A stretch of DNA of 32,067 nucleotides from Desulfurococcales archaeon (GTDB taxonomy: Archaea > Thermoproteota > Thermoprotei_A > Sulfolobales > Acidilobaceae). The position numbers and the translations under genes are program-made. The notes under the pieces were generated by a model that saw only the letters and a program-made list of their open reading frames with translations, did no database searches and was not told the DNA's origin. The DNA is taken from contig WAOS01000050.1 in the NCBI GenBank assembly GCA_015521185.1, forward strand, positions 1 to 32,067, given 5' to 3'. Positions 22,594 to 30,962 of the stretch are shown here, piece by piece; position 1 is the stretch's first letter; the number at the start of each line of letters is the position of its first letter.

Positions 22594-23996
22594 CCGCCGC
22601 TATCGTCGGGGACAGGGACTTTATAGAGAGCTACCGGCCAGCCCTAGAAGGCCCCCTAGTGATAACTCGGGCCGCTTGGCCAGGCCTAGAAGGTGCCAAC
22701 ATCATCGAGCTAAGGACTGCTTACCCGCCCACCGCCTACCGGGGAGACGTTGCGAGGGACCTCGCCGGTAAGATAGCGGAGATCGCTGGGGGCGCGAGCC
22801 CCGAGGTACTCATAGTCGAGATGAGCAGTATCGAGTACACGGTCCTCGGGCCCGCCCTCGCAATGCACTGGCAGCCCAAGCTCCTAATAGTAGAGGTCGG
22901 CAGGCTTCACCCCGCGACCATTGCAGCGCTGAAAGAGCTAAGCCTTCTCTCCTGGCGGACCGCCGTCGTAAGCATATATCAGAGGCTGGCTCCGAGGAGC
23001 AGAAAGCTCCGGCCCCTCTTCCTGGACGCCTCCCTCCGTTCCGCCGGAAGGCCAGGCTTCTACTCTCTCAAGCTGAAGAGGCTGAAAAGCTACATGCGGG
23101 CCTGGCTCTGGTACTACGAGGCTAGGGACACGATAGCTGAGGCCCGGAGAGGGGGAGTACCGGATTACCTCCTCATAGACCTGGAGGGTAAGCTGGCCGA
23201 GGCTGAGAGGCTCTTGAAAGGGAGCGAGTTCACTATCGTCTACCCGAGCATCTACGACATTAGAGAGCCGCCTCCCGACGAGCTCTACAATAGCGCCCCC
23301 ATACTAATGCCGGCGGGAAGCTACGAGCCCCAATCCTCGGCGTGCTACGCTAGCATAGACCTTGTGAGGGGAGGCCTGATAGGCTCGTGCGAGGAGAGGG
23401 AGGATCTCAGCGAGGAGGCGATATATCTATGGGTGGTTAAGCTTCACCCGCTACCCGTGTGGAGGGGGAGCCTTCCCGGCCACCTAGCAGAGACTTACGC
23501 GTCGTACAATAGGGAGGCTCGGGAGGCCCCTTACAGGCTCCACGCCTGGCAGCCCAGCAGGCTCCTACCCGGAATGGAGGCTCCGTGGCACGTCATCCCC
23601 CTCTATAGTCACGACGAGGAAGGGCTCAGAGCGACTGTGAGAGCCCTCGAAGAAGACCTCCGTAACCTACGAGTGCTGGCCAGCGTAGCTGTGGAGTGTA
23701 GCGACGAGGAGAGATGTGCTGCGGCCGTGGAGAGCGCTGGAGAGGTCGTTGCTCGCGCAGTGAGAGACGTCCTAGAAAGGCTCGACGACTATAAGGCTCT
23801 CGTCACGCTCTACAGGAGCGTGACACGCCTCCTAGGTGAGGAGAAGGCGATCCTCGGGAGGAGTGTCTCGAGAGAGGAGCTACAGGAGAACATAGCGCTG
23901 CTGGCCTGGATCCTGCAGGCAACTCTCGGCCTTGACCCGGAGCTCGCAGATCTCCTAAGCCTTAACGCCGGCGAGATAGCGGAGCTAGTAATGTGA
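22587..23996 (+). CDS. Unrecognised 469-residue protein downstream of the membrane protein
   Basis: A soluble protein without signal or membrane helices. The first about 130 residues alternate hydrophobic strands and helices (TAAIVGDRDF; PEVLIVEMSS; PKLLIVEVGRL), a Rossmann-like order. A basic helical section (RLKRLKSYMRAWLWYYEARD), a less ordered middle and a helical C-terminus (about 345-469) follow. The family is not recognised. The ATG overlaps the end of the membrane-protein gene (TTATGGTGA), so the two are probably one functional pair. It ends 5 nt before the convergent tRNA gene. Confidence 0.68.
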   Translation: MVTAAIVGDRDFIESYRPALEGPLVITRAAWPGLEGANIIELRTAYPPTAYRGDVARDLAGKIAEIAGGASPEVLIVEMSSIEYTVLGPALAMHWQPKLLIVEVGRLHPATIAALKELSLLSWRTAVVSIYQRLAPRSRKLRPLFLDASLRSAGRPGFYSLKLKRLKSYMRAWLWYYEARDTIAEARRGGVPDYLLIDLEGKLAEAERLLKGSEFTIVYPSIYDIREPPPDELYNSAPILMPAGSYEPQSSACYASIDLVRGGLIGSCEEREDLSEEAIYLWVVKLHPLPVWRGSLPGHLAETYASYNREAREAPYRLHAWQPSRLLPGMEAPWHVIPLYSHDEEGLRATVRALEEDLRNLRVLASVAVECSDEERCAAAVESAGEVVARAVRDVLERLDDYKALVTLYRSVTRLLGEEKAILGRSVSREELQENIALLAWILQATLGLDPELADLLSLNAGEIAELVM

Positions 23997-24001
23997 GGAT
24001 T

Positions 24002-24118
24002 TGGTGCGGCCGCCGGGATTTGAACCCGGGATCGCCGGCTTCTCCCTCCCGCGCAGCAGTGGGCCCCCGCAGGGGGCTTGGAAGGCCGGCGTCCTAGTCC
24101 AGGCTAGACGACGGCCGC
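24002..24118 (-). tRNA. tRNA-Gly(UCC) with a 38-nt intron, CCA encoded
   Basis: Acceptor arms GCGGCCG (24118-24112) and CGGCCGC pair fully; discriminator A and an encoded CCA follow (24002-24005). D, anticodon and T arms (CCGGG TTCAAAT CCCGG) fold normally. The anticodon loop CUUCCAA gives anticodon UCC, reading GGA. The intron 24041-24078 lies between positions 37 and 38, the canonical archaeal site, and contains a GCCCCC/GGGGGC hairpin. Without the intron the anticodon stem CCGGC/GCCGG closes perfectly. Confidence 0.95.
24041..24078 (-). other. tRNA-Gly intron
   Basis: 38 nt, bounded by A37 and A38 of the tRNA, GC-rich, with an internal 6-bp hairpin. I expect a bulge-helix-bulge at the exon junctions but did not fold it. 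Confidence 0.85.
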
Positions 24119-24150
24119 ACGGCCAGGGGAGAATGTCTACGGCCCGCAGG

Positions 24151-24160
24151 GATAAAAATT
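24151..24160 (-). promoter_or_regulatory. TATA box of tRNA-Gly / T-run after the pilin gene
   Basis: Minus strand AATTTTTATC, about 33-42 nt before the tRNA 5' end. The T-run may also end the transcript of the pilin gene that stops at 24182. Confidence 0.5.
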
Positions 24161-24181
24161 AGCTGTCCCCCGGGAGGAGCT

Positions 24182-24607
24182 CTACGTTAGAGTCGCTGTA
24201 CCCTGTATTGTCCCGGCGCTCGTGTCTATGATTATCGTGTACGTGTCCGCTTCGCCGAGCTGTGCGTTGGAGAAGGTTGCAACCACCTTAGTCTTAGTCT
24301 TACCGGGGAGCTGGGTCGGGTTTATGGAGTCTGCTGTAACCAGCTTCCCCGTATCATCCTTAACCCTTACCGAGTCTATAGTCACGGTCTTACTCGTGGG
24401 ATTGTCAATGTTGACCTCGAGAACCCAAGTATTATTGGTCTGGTCATAGTAGATTATGGCGCTTCCCTCCTCTATCATAGGCTTCTTCATACCGCCAACA
24501 GCGCCCATCATATAGCCTATGACTATGACGGCTATCGCTATTCCGGCCACGGCGAGGATCAAGCTTACGATTGGGCTCCCTATCTCTCCCTTCCGCGCCC
24601 TCACCAA
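24182..24607 (-). CDS. Type IV pilin/archaellin-like structural subunit
   Basis: A 141-residue pilin. VRARKGEIGSP followed by VSLILAVAGIAIAVIVIGYM is a class III signal peptide: cleavage after KG by the prepilin peptidase, then the hydrophobic assembly helix. The outer domain is a small Ig-like beta sandwich (WVLEVNIDN, KTVTIDSVRV, TYTIIIDTS) with an N-x-T sequon. The longest frame begins at a GTG at 24661, but a TTG at 24607 with GGAGGGGTG upstream gives the usual short leader. It has its own TATA box at 24695-24703 and lies downstream of the assembly ATPase. Probably the major pilin of the thread built by that ATPase. Confidence 0.82.
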   Translation of the reverse strand: MVRARKGEIGSPIVSLILAVAGIAIAVIVIGYMMGAVGGMKKPMIEEGSAIIYYDQTNNTWVLEVNIDNPTSKTVTIDSVRVKDDTGKLVTADSINPTQLPGKTKTKVVATFSNAQLGEADTYTIIIDTSAGTIQGTATLT

Positions 24608-24694
24608 GAGGTATGCACCCCTCCCTTCCGCGCCTAGGGCTTCTAGTCCCACCCTAGGCACACTATTCCGAGCGTTACTATTCTAACATCGGCT

Positions 24695-24703
24695 GATAAA
24701 TAG
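24695..24703 (-). promoter_or_regulatory. TATA box of the pilin gene
   Basis: Minus strand CTATTTATC, immediately after the ATPase gene stop, predicts transcription from about 24672. It allows the pilin to be made in excess of the ATPase. Confidence 0.5.
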
Positions 24704-24704
24704 A

Positions 24705-26573
24705 TTACTTCTCCCCAGACTCTTCATGTATGCCGCTCGATATGTCTAGGATCCTAATCCTCGGCTTGGCCGGCTCCTCGGGAGCGGCACTCGCGGGGCG
24801 CTCCTCGCGGGCACCGGCAGCTATCGCTTCGCCGCGGAGGCGGGCCTCGACCTCTGATATGTAGCTGTAGGCTTTCTCCGGGTCCTCCATGAATAGCCAG
24901 AATACTTTCGTTACCTCCGCGTAGTCGAGCAGGGGAGTCTCGGGGTAGTTGTCTACGTGCTCCTTCAGCCTCTGGAGGAGCGCGACTCTCCTGCCATACT
25001 CCTCTAGGAACTCTGCCTCGGTCCACCCGCGGAGCTCCATTATTCTCTTGGCAGTGCTGCTCCAAGCTATGTCCTCGACACGCTCGAAACTGTCTGTTGC
25101 GAGATTGTACTTGAATAGCGGCTTAATCTCGTCGGTGTCCTGGGAGGGATCATAGTTGTAATCGTATATCCCGGTTACTCTCCTTATAGGTACGGCCACC
25201 CTCCGCCCATCCTTCTCTATTTTACGAGTGAAGCGGCCGGTCGTGACTATTACTTTGAGGGCTGTTAGGAGGCTCTTCTCAACGCTAATAGGCGGGCTCG
25301 TAAGCCTCGCAATCATAGCCTGCGGGCTCTCAGCGTGGAAAGTCGTTATACCGCCGTGGCCCGTAGCTATCGCTTGGGCCCACACCTTGCCCTCCTCTCC
25401 TCTCACCTCCCCGATTATCACGTAGTCCGCGCTCTCCCTGAGCGCGTGCTTGACGAGCTTGAACATGTCTATGCTTCCTCTCCCTTCAATAGTTAAGGAC
25501 TCCCTAGTCTTATGCTGGATCCAGTAGGGATGGCTGAGCCTAAGCTCTGGGGTATCCTCGATAGTTACGATAGTCGCGTCCCTAGGGATGAAGTTTGCGA
25601 TAGCATTCATAACACTAGTCTTACCGCTACCCATCGGGCCCACAATCATTATGCCCTGCTTCGTCTCAACCGCCAGCATGAGCCAGGCCGCCATCTCCGG
25701 GCTTATAGCGTTCTTCTTCATTAGCCTCGTTATGCTCCAGGCCTTCTCCGGGAACTTCCTTATGACAATAACGGGGCCCCTCGTCGTAGTCTCCCTGCTA
25801 TACGCAACCGTGAGCCGGTGGCCCTCTGGCAGTTGCAGGCTAGCCAGGGGCATGTAGAGGCTCACGCTGCTCCCGGTCCGCGCGACATATTTCTCTATGT
25901 ACCTGTTAACGTCGTCGTCCGACTCGAACACTATGTTGGTCTCGAGGCTCCCGAGCTCGCGGTGCACAACCTTTACGGGGACCCCGACCGCGGGCACCTG
26001 GATATCCTCGATGTCCGGGTCTCTAACGAGAGGATCTAGGACGCCGTAGCCGAAGAGCTCTCTCCTGACAAGATACTCCACCTCCCTGCTAAGGTTCAAC
26101 CTACCGAGAAGCTCGTTGAGGACCTCCTCGTCCTCAAGCGCCCTAGCTATTAGCTCGCTCTCCGTGAGGAAGAAAAGCTGGGTGATCGCTCTCTCCAGCT
26201 CGCTTAGCGTATCCTCCGTTAGCTCGGGATCCCTCACTATGTATCGCTTGTCCGACGTGATCAGGACCTCCGGAAAGGGCGCGCCTGGCGGAACGTATGG
26301 TCCTCTGACTATTTCTGCGCCATCAACACTAACGGGCCTAGCAGTCAGTATCTTGATGCTCGGGAGCCTGAAACCGCCTGCCTCCTCGGGAGGCCGCTTC
26401 TCCGGCTTTTTCCTGCGCTCCTCCTTCTTTTCTTCCTTCTTAACGCTTAGCCTAACGCTTATGACGAGCTCTTCCGGGGCCTCGACGCGGATTATCTTGA
26501 CGCGCTCCTCCTCTTCCTCCTTCCTCTTCCTAGTCGGGAAGAACCTCGGCAAAAGGGGCCACCAGCCTCCCAC
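24705..26573 (-). CDS. Type IV pilus assembly ATPase (TadA/GspE/VirB11 family)
   Basis: A 622-residue secretion ATPase. A charged N-terminus (RKRKEEEEERV) is followed by the N-terminal domain. The core carries Walker A GPMGSGKTS, the Asp box TIEDTPELRL, Walker B YVIIGEVRGEEG and the His box TTFHAESPQ. It is cytoplasmic and drives pilin assembly with a TadC-type platform protein; the one at 8-9.8 kb is the only candidate in the window. The start is GTG with a TATA box about 40 nt upstream. The C-terminal tail (Ala/Pro/Glu-rich, about 40 residues) is unusual but short. Confidence 0.92.
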   Translation of the reverse strand: MGGWWPLLPRFFPTRKRKEEEEERVKIIRVEAPEELVISVRLSVKKEEKKEERRKKPEKRPPEEAGGFRLPSIKILTARPVSVDGAEIVRGPYVPPGAPFPEVLITSDKRYIVRDPELTEDTLSELERAITQLFFLTESELIARALEDEEVLNELLGRLNLSREVEYLVRRELFGYGVLDPLVRDPDIEDIQVPAVGVPVKVVHRELGSLETNIVFESDDDVNRYIEKYVARTGSSVSLYMPLASLQLPEGHRLTVAYSRETTTRGPVIVIRKFPEKAWSITRLMKKNAISPEMAAWLMLAVETKQGIMIVGPMGSGKTSVMNAIANFIPRDATIVTIEDTPELRLSHPYWIQHKTRESLTIEGRGSIDMFKLVKHALRESADYVIIGEVRGEEGKVWAQAIATGHGGITTFHAESPQAMIARLTSPPISVEKSLLTALKVIVTTGRFTRKIEKDGRRVAVPIRRVTGIYDYNYDPSQDTDEIKPLFKYNLATDSFERVEDIAWSSTAKRIMELRGWTEAEFLEEYGRRVALLQRLKEHVDNYPETPLLDYAEVTKVFWLFMEDPEKAYSYISEVEARLRGEAIAAGAREERPASAAPEEPAKPRIRILDISSGIHEESGEK

Positions 26574-26608
26574 TCGAGTGCCACTAGCACACCATAAGGG
26601 CGCTAACC

Positions 26609-26618
26609 CTATTTTACT
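26609..26618 (-). promoter_or_regulatory. TATA box of the pilus ATPase gene
   Basis: Minus strand AGTAAAATAG, 36-45 nt before the GTG at 26573. Confidence 0.4.
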
Positions 26619-26671
26619 CTAGGGTGTCCTCCGCCGGCTGACTTAATGATATCTAATTTGCTGTGCAAGAA

Positions 26672-26681
26672 AGAATATATG
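26672..26681 (+). promoter_or_regulatory. TATA box of the S-layer-like gene
   Basis: AGAATATATG predicts transcription from about 26703, so the GTG at 26694 is not a usable start and the ATG at 26751 is. The expected leader is about 48 nt. Confidence 0.5.
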
Positions 26682-26709
26682 CTGTGATGCTAAGTGTTTT
26701 GTCGTAGAG

Positions 26710-26723
26710 CCCACACGTGTGGG
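26710..26723. repeat. 14-bp perfect palindrome in the S-layer-like gene leader
   Basis: CCCACACGTGTGGG, perfectly symmetrical, 7-20 nt after the predicted transcript start. Possible operator for a dimeric repressor. Confidence 0.6.
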
Positions 26724-26750
26724 ATAGTGGGACATGGGGTGTTCCCGCTC

Positions 26751-29700
26751 ATGGCGCGGAGCCCAGATTATAAGAGCCTGCTCGTTGCTGTTATGCTAGC
26801 TCTCCTCGTCACAGGCCCCTTCCTCTTCTACCCCGCTAAGGCGTACACGCCAGGCGAGACGGAGCTCTTAGACCTCGATCTAAACATGCGTATAGCCAAG
26901 AGCGTCTCAGCGAACCTCTCCAAAACGCATCCCTACATAAGAACATTGGCCACGCTAGCTGAGATGGCGAGAACCCTAAAAGAGGCTCCCAGAAGCAGCG
27001 GCCTGGAGGCGGAGGATTCTAACTTAACATTTAATCTCAGCAAAGTCCGCCTCCCAGCTCTAGCGTTTGAGGGCCTAAGCGATGGGGGCGCTGTAGCGGA
27101 GTACGCTTACAGGTATATTCTCCTCAGTAATGAGCTCGACTTCGATAATCTAGCGATGAACTACTCTATAAACTGGGAGGACGACGGCCCAGTAACGTAT
27201 AACCCTGGCCAGCCAGAAACCAGTGTCTTCGGCGGGGGATTCGAGCATAAGGTGGTCTTCCACATCCACATAAACCAGCCCCAGCTGAATATTGATCCGG
27301 GCGCCGGCAACGCCGGAGACTTGGCGGAGATATTTAAGGAGCACACTAGCTACGACGTGTACTTCCTAAACTACAAGAACGAGGGCGGAACGTTCAAGGT
27401 CAGCCTGGAAAAGCATGTTGATGGTGACGAGGTAACTATACGAGACTACAGCCTGTACTACAGCGTAGTCGTCCAGGTGAGCTATGACGAGAAGCTTATG
27501 AACGCTCTCGACGCTATAAAGCCGAAGGACGGTAGCTACGTATACTTCGCTATTGCTAACGTTAGCTTCACGGTTACCTACCAGCCGAGCGAGGAGGTTG
27601 TCTTATCGGAGTTCTCAACGTGGGATTCCGAGGATAAGGTTATTGATATCTCTAATATCGTGTACGCAGCCCTCGATAATCTCAAGTCCCAGATTCTAAG
27701 CTCCCCCGACAGCCTGCTCCCCGAGGAGGTCAAGCAGTCGCTTGCCAGCGCGGTCGACCAGTGGAAGAGTAGGAGTTACACTGTGACGACGAAGCACATT
27801 CTTACAAGGGTAAGCTTCACCTGGACCATACTAGATCAGTACGAGGTTTATGAGAACGGGTCCAGCCTGGGAGGCGGCACCGAGATCGTGCTAGCGGACC
27901 ATAACACGACCGAGATAAACAATGACATATCCGGCCTCAAGCAGAGAGTGCTTAACGAGGCAGACAGCTACCTGTCCCAGTACTATCCCGGCGGTATAGC
28001 TGCTCTCACAGCCGATGCTAGCGGTGTGAGCCCAGTCCTCCTCTACGAGGACTCAGGCGCTATTGAGGACCTCCCTGTCGGTGCTATGAGCCCTGTCAAG
28101 CCTGTGACAAACCTCAGCCTGCTCTTCACTCCGTACCCTGTTAAGAACTCTCAGCTCAACGGTCAGAAGAGCACTGTCAAGATTACCCTAGAGGAGAAGG
28201 CTGACTCCACGGACGACTACGAGCTTAGCACGAGCGACTTGATTGCTACTGCCCATTATGAGGATGAGTATCAGGAAGGCAATACTACCTACACGATAGT
28301 GCACAACTATACCCTCTACTTCAATATTAGTGTTGACGTTGAGGAGCTTGATCTGAAAGTCCTAGCAAAGGTCTACGATATACTCGTCTGGGTCGACGTG
28401 AACCCGGAGATTGTTGCGAAGCAGGTCGAGGCTGTAAAGGTAGGGAGTAGCAGGCTGGTGCCTGCCCTGGCGCCTCTAGGTGGTAGCGGGCTGCTGAGCA
28501 TGATAGAGGGTGGAGCGGACGAGATAGGGATAGGGAGTGTGGCAAACGCCGTGAGCGCGCTCGAGAGTATGGCTATCAACAGCAACTTCAACTGGGTCCT
28601 GCCAACCTACTTCCCCGTGCCGATGCCTCACGAGAGCGTCAAGGTCTTCGCGCCCGGCGAGTACATCGGGGCATACTACATGACTAGCAAGATAAAGCTC
28701 GAGGGAGGGTTCCTAAGCAGGATTGGGAAGCCGCTCTTCAGCGTGATGTACGAGAAAGTCTCTATGTCGTTGAAGAGCTACGGGAGCGGCCCCGGGGACG
28801 ACCCAAACGTTGGAGTAGTCTACATGAGCGCTGGCAAGATCAAGAGGAGCACTAGCGACGAGCTTAGACTATACAGCCTCGGCTTCGGCGTCGGCGAGAT
28901 AAGAGGCAAAGTAGTGGGACCGAGATTCTACCTTACCCCGAGCGGGACCGGGCTACCCAGCGATACTCCTCCAGAGCTCGTAAGCGGGTTCCTCAACAGC
29001 TCGATAGTCCAGTTCCTAACCGGGGACAACTTCATAACAGACCTCCTAGACGATATCCTCCCAGGCGAGATATTCACCGCTGCCAGAGAGATAGTCGAGC
29101 AGATGAGGGACAACGGCCTCTACCCGCAGGTAACCCCCTACTTCGGCGGCGAGGGAAGCGTGTGGGCCTACTTCATGTTTAGCCCCAAGAATACTGGGAG
29201 GTTCGTCGCGAACAAGCCCGGCGACTACCTGCTCAAAGTAAACTCCCAGTTCAACATGCTGCACGTCAGAATCTTCAAGGTCCCCATCCTAGGCATACCA
29301 ATACCCATACCCGTGTTCATAAGTAAGGGTGAGACTCAGGAGACCGTGATACACGTTAGACAGATAAAGGCTCTGCCATTGCTGGTCAACTACGTTGTGA
29401 AGCCTGCCTCTAGCAGCAGTAGTGGAGGCGGCGTGATAAAGCCCCTACTTGTGAGGCAGGGCTTCAGCAGTGACAGCTATGTCGGTATCTACGCCGTGCC
29501 CGTCTGGGTAGACCTGGACGGTGCCACCCCGATAGCGCCGGTACTATTCAGGGGTCACTACGGGACGGGGGCCAACGCTACTAGCCTCACAATAGCGGCT
29601 GTCAGCCCGAGAGGAACAATAATAAGCGGTGTAGACGTGCGCTTCTTCGGCGTGCCGCTAAGCTTTATCAAGATACCGCTGAACAGCCTAGAGAGGATGA

Positions 29701-30962
29701 CTCCGGGACCCGAAGGATCAATACTGCTCCTCCCAGCCTGGAAGCACGGCCAGACAGTTTCAACGCTAGGGACGAGCGGGGCGCCTACAGTTATAAGGCT
29801 AGCGAAAGTGAGAACGTTCAACCTATTCTTCTACGACGGCAAACTAATAACCTACACTGGAGTATACGATCCTCACAACAAGATCCACTACTACCTGAGG
29901 CAGGCCGAGAAGAAGATTGACGAGATAGCTGGTATGGTGCAGGAGAAGCTCGCGATGGTCAACGGCACCCTGCTAATGGTGATAGGCAAGGTCAACACTA
30001 TCGAGGGTCTCCTGTCTCTCATCAACAGTACCGCAGGAAACATTAACCAGATACTCATGCAGATCAGCCAGCAAGTGGTCAACGAGATAATGAACGCTAT
30101 GGGAGCTATGATAAAGCAGATAGTGGGCCAGTTCGTCGCTAACGCTGTCGCGGCTGTCGTGGGAGCAGTGCTGCCGGACCCCACCGGGGTGATATCCGGC
30201 TACATACAGGATATCATACAGAACCTCCTAAGCAACGCTATGAACCAGATCATACCGGGAGAGGGCAGCGGGCAGATCAACATAACCGATCTTATAACTA
30301 GGTACGGCCTGCAGGTGCTCACTTTCGTAGCGCTCAAGGCGGCCTACGACATGATAGGCTACCAGGGCCTCCTAGGGCTTCTAGAGAATGTTAAGAGCGT
30401 CGCTCTCAAAGGAGTCGAGATGATTAAGAGGATAAACGGCGCGATAGAGTACATACTAAGGATCGTGAACAACACCGTCGAGATGAGCAAGTACAAGCCA
30501 ATACTACTAAGCACTCTCCACGTGTACAGCTTAGGAGGGAACGAGATACCTAGCGCGGGTATCCTGGCTAAGCTTGCAGGCTCTAGCGGCGAGAACCTCC
30601 TCCTACCCATCGACGCGGTAGAGTCCAACGTGACCGGAGGCGCAGTGCTATACACGACGCCGTACAGTACGCTGACGTTCATACTCCAGATTATTACTGG
30701 GGCGGAAACGGGAGAGTACCCCAACATAGCTGTGAGCATCCAGGACGCACTACTCTATGTGGCTGCTTGGACCAACTTCATAGCTAGCCTGCTCGGGGAT
30801 AACGCGCAGGGACTCATAAACGTGTACAACACGCTAATCCAGGTCAGCGGGCAGATAACTCTCACGCTAGGAAAGGTCCAGGAGTGGGTTGAGGTGCCCG
30901 GCGTCGACACTCACACTATAATACTGCCCACCGTATCAATCGTGCCTCCCAGCCAGATCTAG
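26751..30962 (+). CDS. Giant secreted envelope protein, probable S-layer subunit
   Basis: A 1403-residue protein. The N-terminal signal peptide SLLVAVMLALLVTGPFLFY ends at about PAKA before YTPGE. A long, mostly beta-rich ectodomain with many N-x-S/T sequons follows. A helical section (about residues 1060-1230: QAEKKIDEIAGMVQEKLAM and onwards) resembles coiled coil, and the end (VSIVPPSQI) has no membrane anchor. Size, secretion and absence of an anchor fit an S-layer protein of the SlaA kind held by the stalk protein at 16-19 kb; the family is not proven. The ATG has GGGGTG 9 nt upstream. Its 3' end overlaps the convergent hydrolase by 27 nt. Confidence 0.75.
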   Translation: MARSPDYKSLLVAVMLALLVTGPFLFYPAKAYTPGETELLDLDLNMRIAKSVSANLSKTHPYIRTLATLAEMARTLKEAPRSSGLEAEDSNLTFNLSKVRLPALAFEGLSDGGAVAEYAYRYILLSNELDFDNLAMNYSINWEDDGPVTYNPGQPETSVFGGGFEHKVVFHIHINQPQLNIDPGAGNAGDLAEIFKEHTSYDVYFLNYKNEGGTFKVSLEKHVDGDEVTIRDYSLYYSVVVQVSYDEKLMNALDAIKPKDGSYVYFAIANVSFTVTYQPSEEVVLSEFSTWDSEDKVIDISNIVYAALDNLKSQILSSPDSLLPEEVKQSLASAVDQWKSRSYTVTTKHILTRVSFTWTILDQYEVYENGSSLGGGTEIVLADHNTTEINNDISGLKQRVLNEADSYLSQYYPGGIAALTADASGVSPVLLYEDSGAIEDLPVGAMSPVKPVTNLSLLFTPYPVKNSQLNGQKSTVKITLEEKADSTDDYELSTSDLIATAHYEDEYQEGNTTYTIVHNYTLYFNISVDVEELDLKVLAKVYDILVWVDVNPEIVAKQVEAVKVGSSRLVPALAPLGGSGLLSMIEGGADEIGIGSVANAVSALESMAINSNFNWVLPTYFPVPMPHESVKVFAPGEYIGAYYMTSKIKLEGGFLSRIGKPLFSVMYEKVSMSLKSYGSGPGDDPNVGVVYMSAGKIKRSTSDELRLYSLGFGVGEIRGKVVGPRFYLTPSGTGLPSDTPPELVSGFLNSSIVQFLTGDNFITDLLDDILPGEIFTAAREIVEQMRDNGLYPQVTPYFGGEGSVWAYFMFSPKNTGRFVANKPGDYLLKVNSQFNMLHVRIFKVPILGIPIPIPVFISKGETQETVIHVRQIKALPLLVNYVVKPASSSSSGGGVIKPLLVRQGFSSDSYVGIYAVPVWVDLDGATPIAPVLFRGHYGTGANATSLTIAAVSPRGTIISGVDVRFFGVPLSFIKIPLNSLERMTPGPEGSILLLPAWKHGQTVSTLGTSGAPTVIRLAKVRTFNLFFYDGKLITYTGVYDPHNKIHYYLRQAEKKIDEIAGMVQEKLAMVNGTLLMVIGKVNTIEGLLSLINSTAGNINQILMQISQQVVNEIMNAMGAMIKQIVGQFVANAVAAVVGAVLPDPTGVISGYIQDIIQNLLSNAMNQIIPGEGSGQINITDLITRYGLQVLTFVALKAAYDMIGYQGLLGLLENVKSVALKGVEMIKRINGAIEYILRIVNNTVEMSKYKPILLSTLHVYSLGGNEIPSAGILAKLAGSSGENLLLPIDAVESNVTGGAVLYTTPYSTLTFILQIITGAETGEYPNIAVSIQDALLYVAAWTNFIASLLGDNAQGLINVYNTLIQVSGQITLTLGKVQEWVEVPGVDTHTIILPTVSIVPPSQI

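Noticed and set aside
24002-24118. tRNA-Glu(UUC) reading of the tRNA gene
   Set aside because: With a 7-nt loop CUUCCAA closed by CCGGC/GCCGG the anticodon is UCC; the acceptor GCGGCCG also fits glycine.
26694-26750. Longer start for the S-layer-like gene (GTG at 26694)
   Set aside because: It lies upstream of the transcript start predicted from the TATA box at 26672-26681 and would put 19 extra residues before a normal signal peptide.
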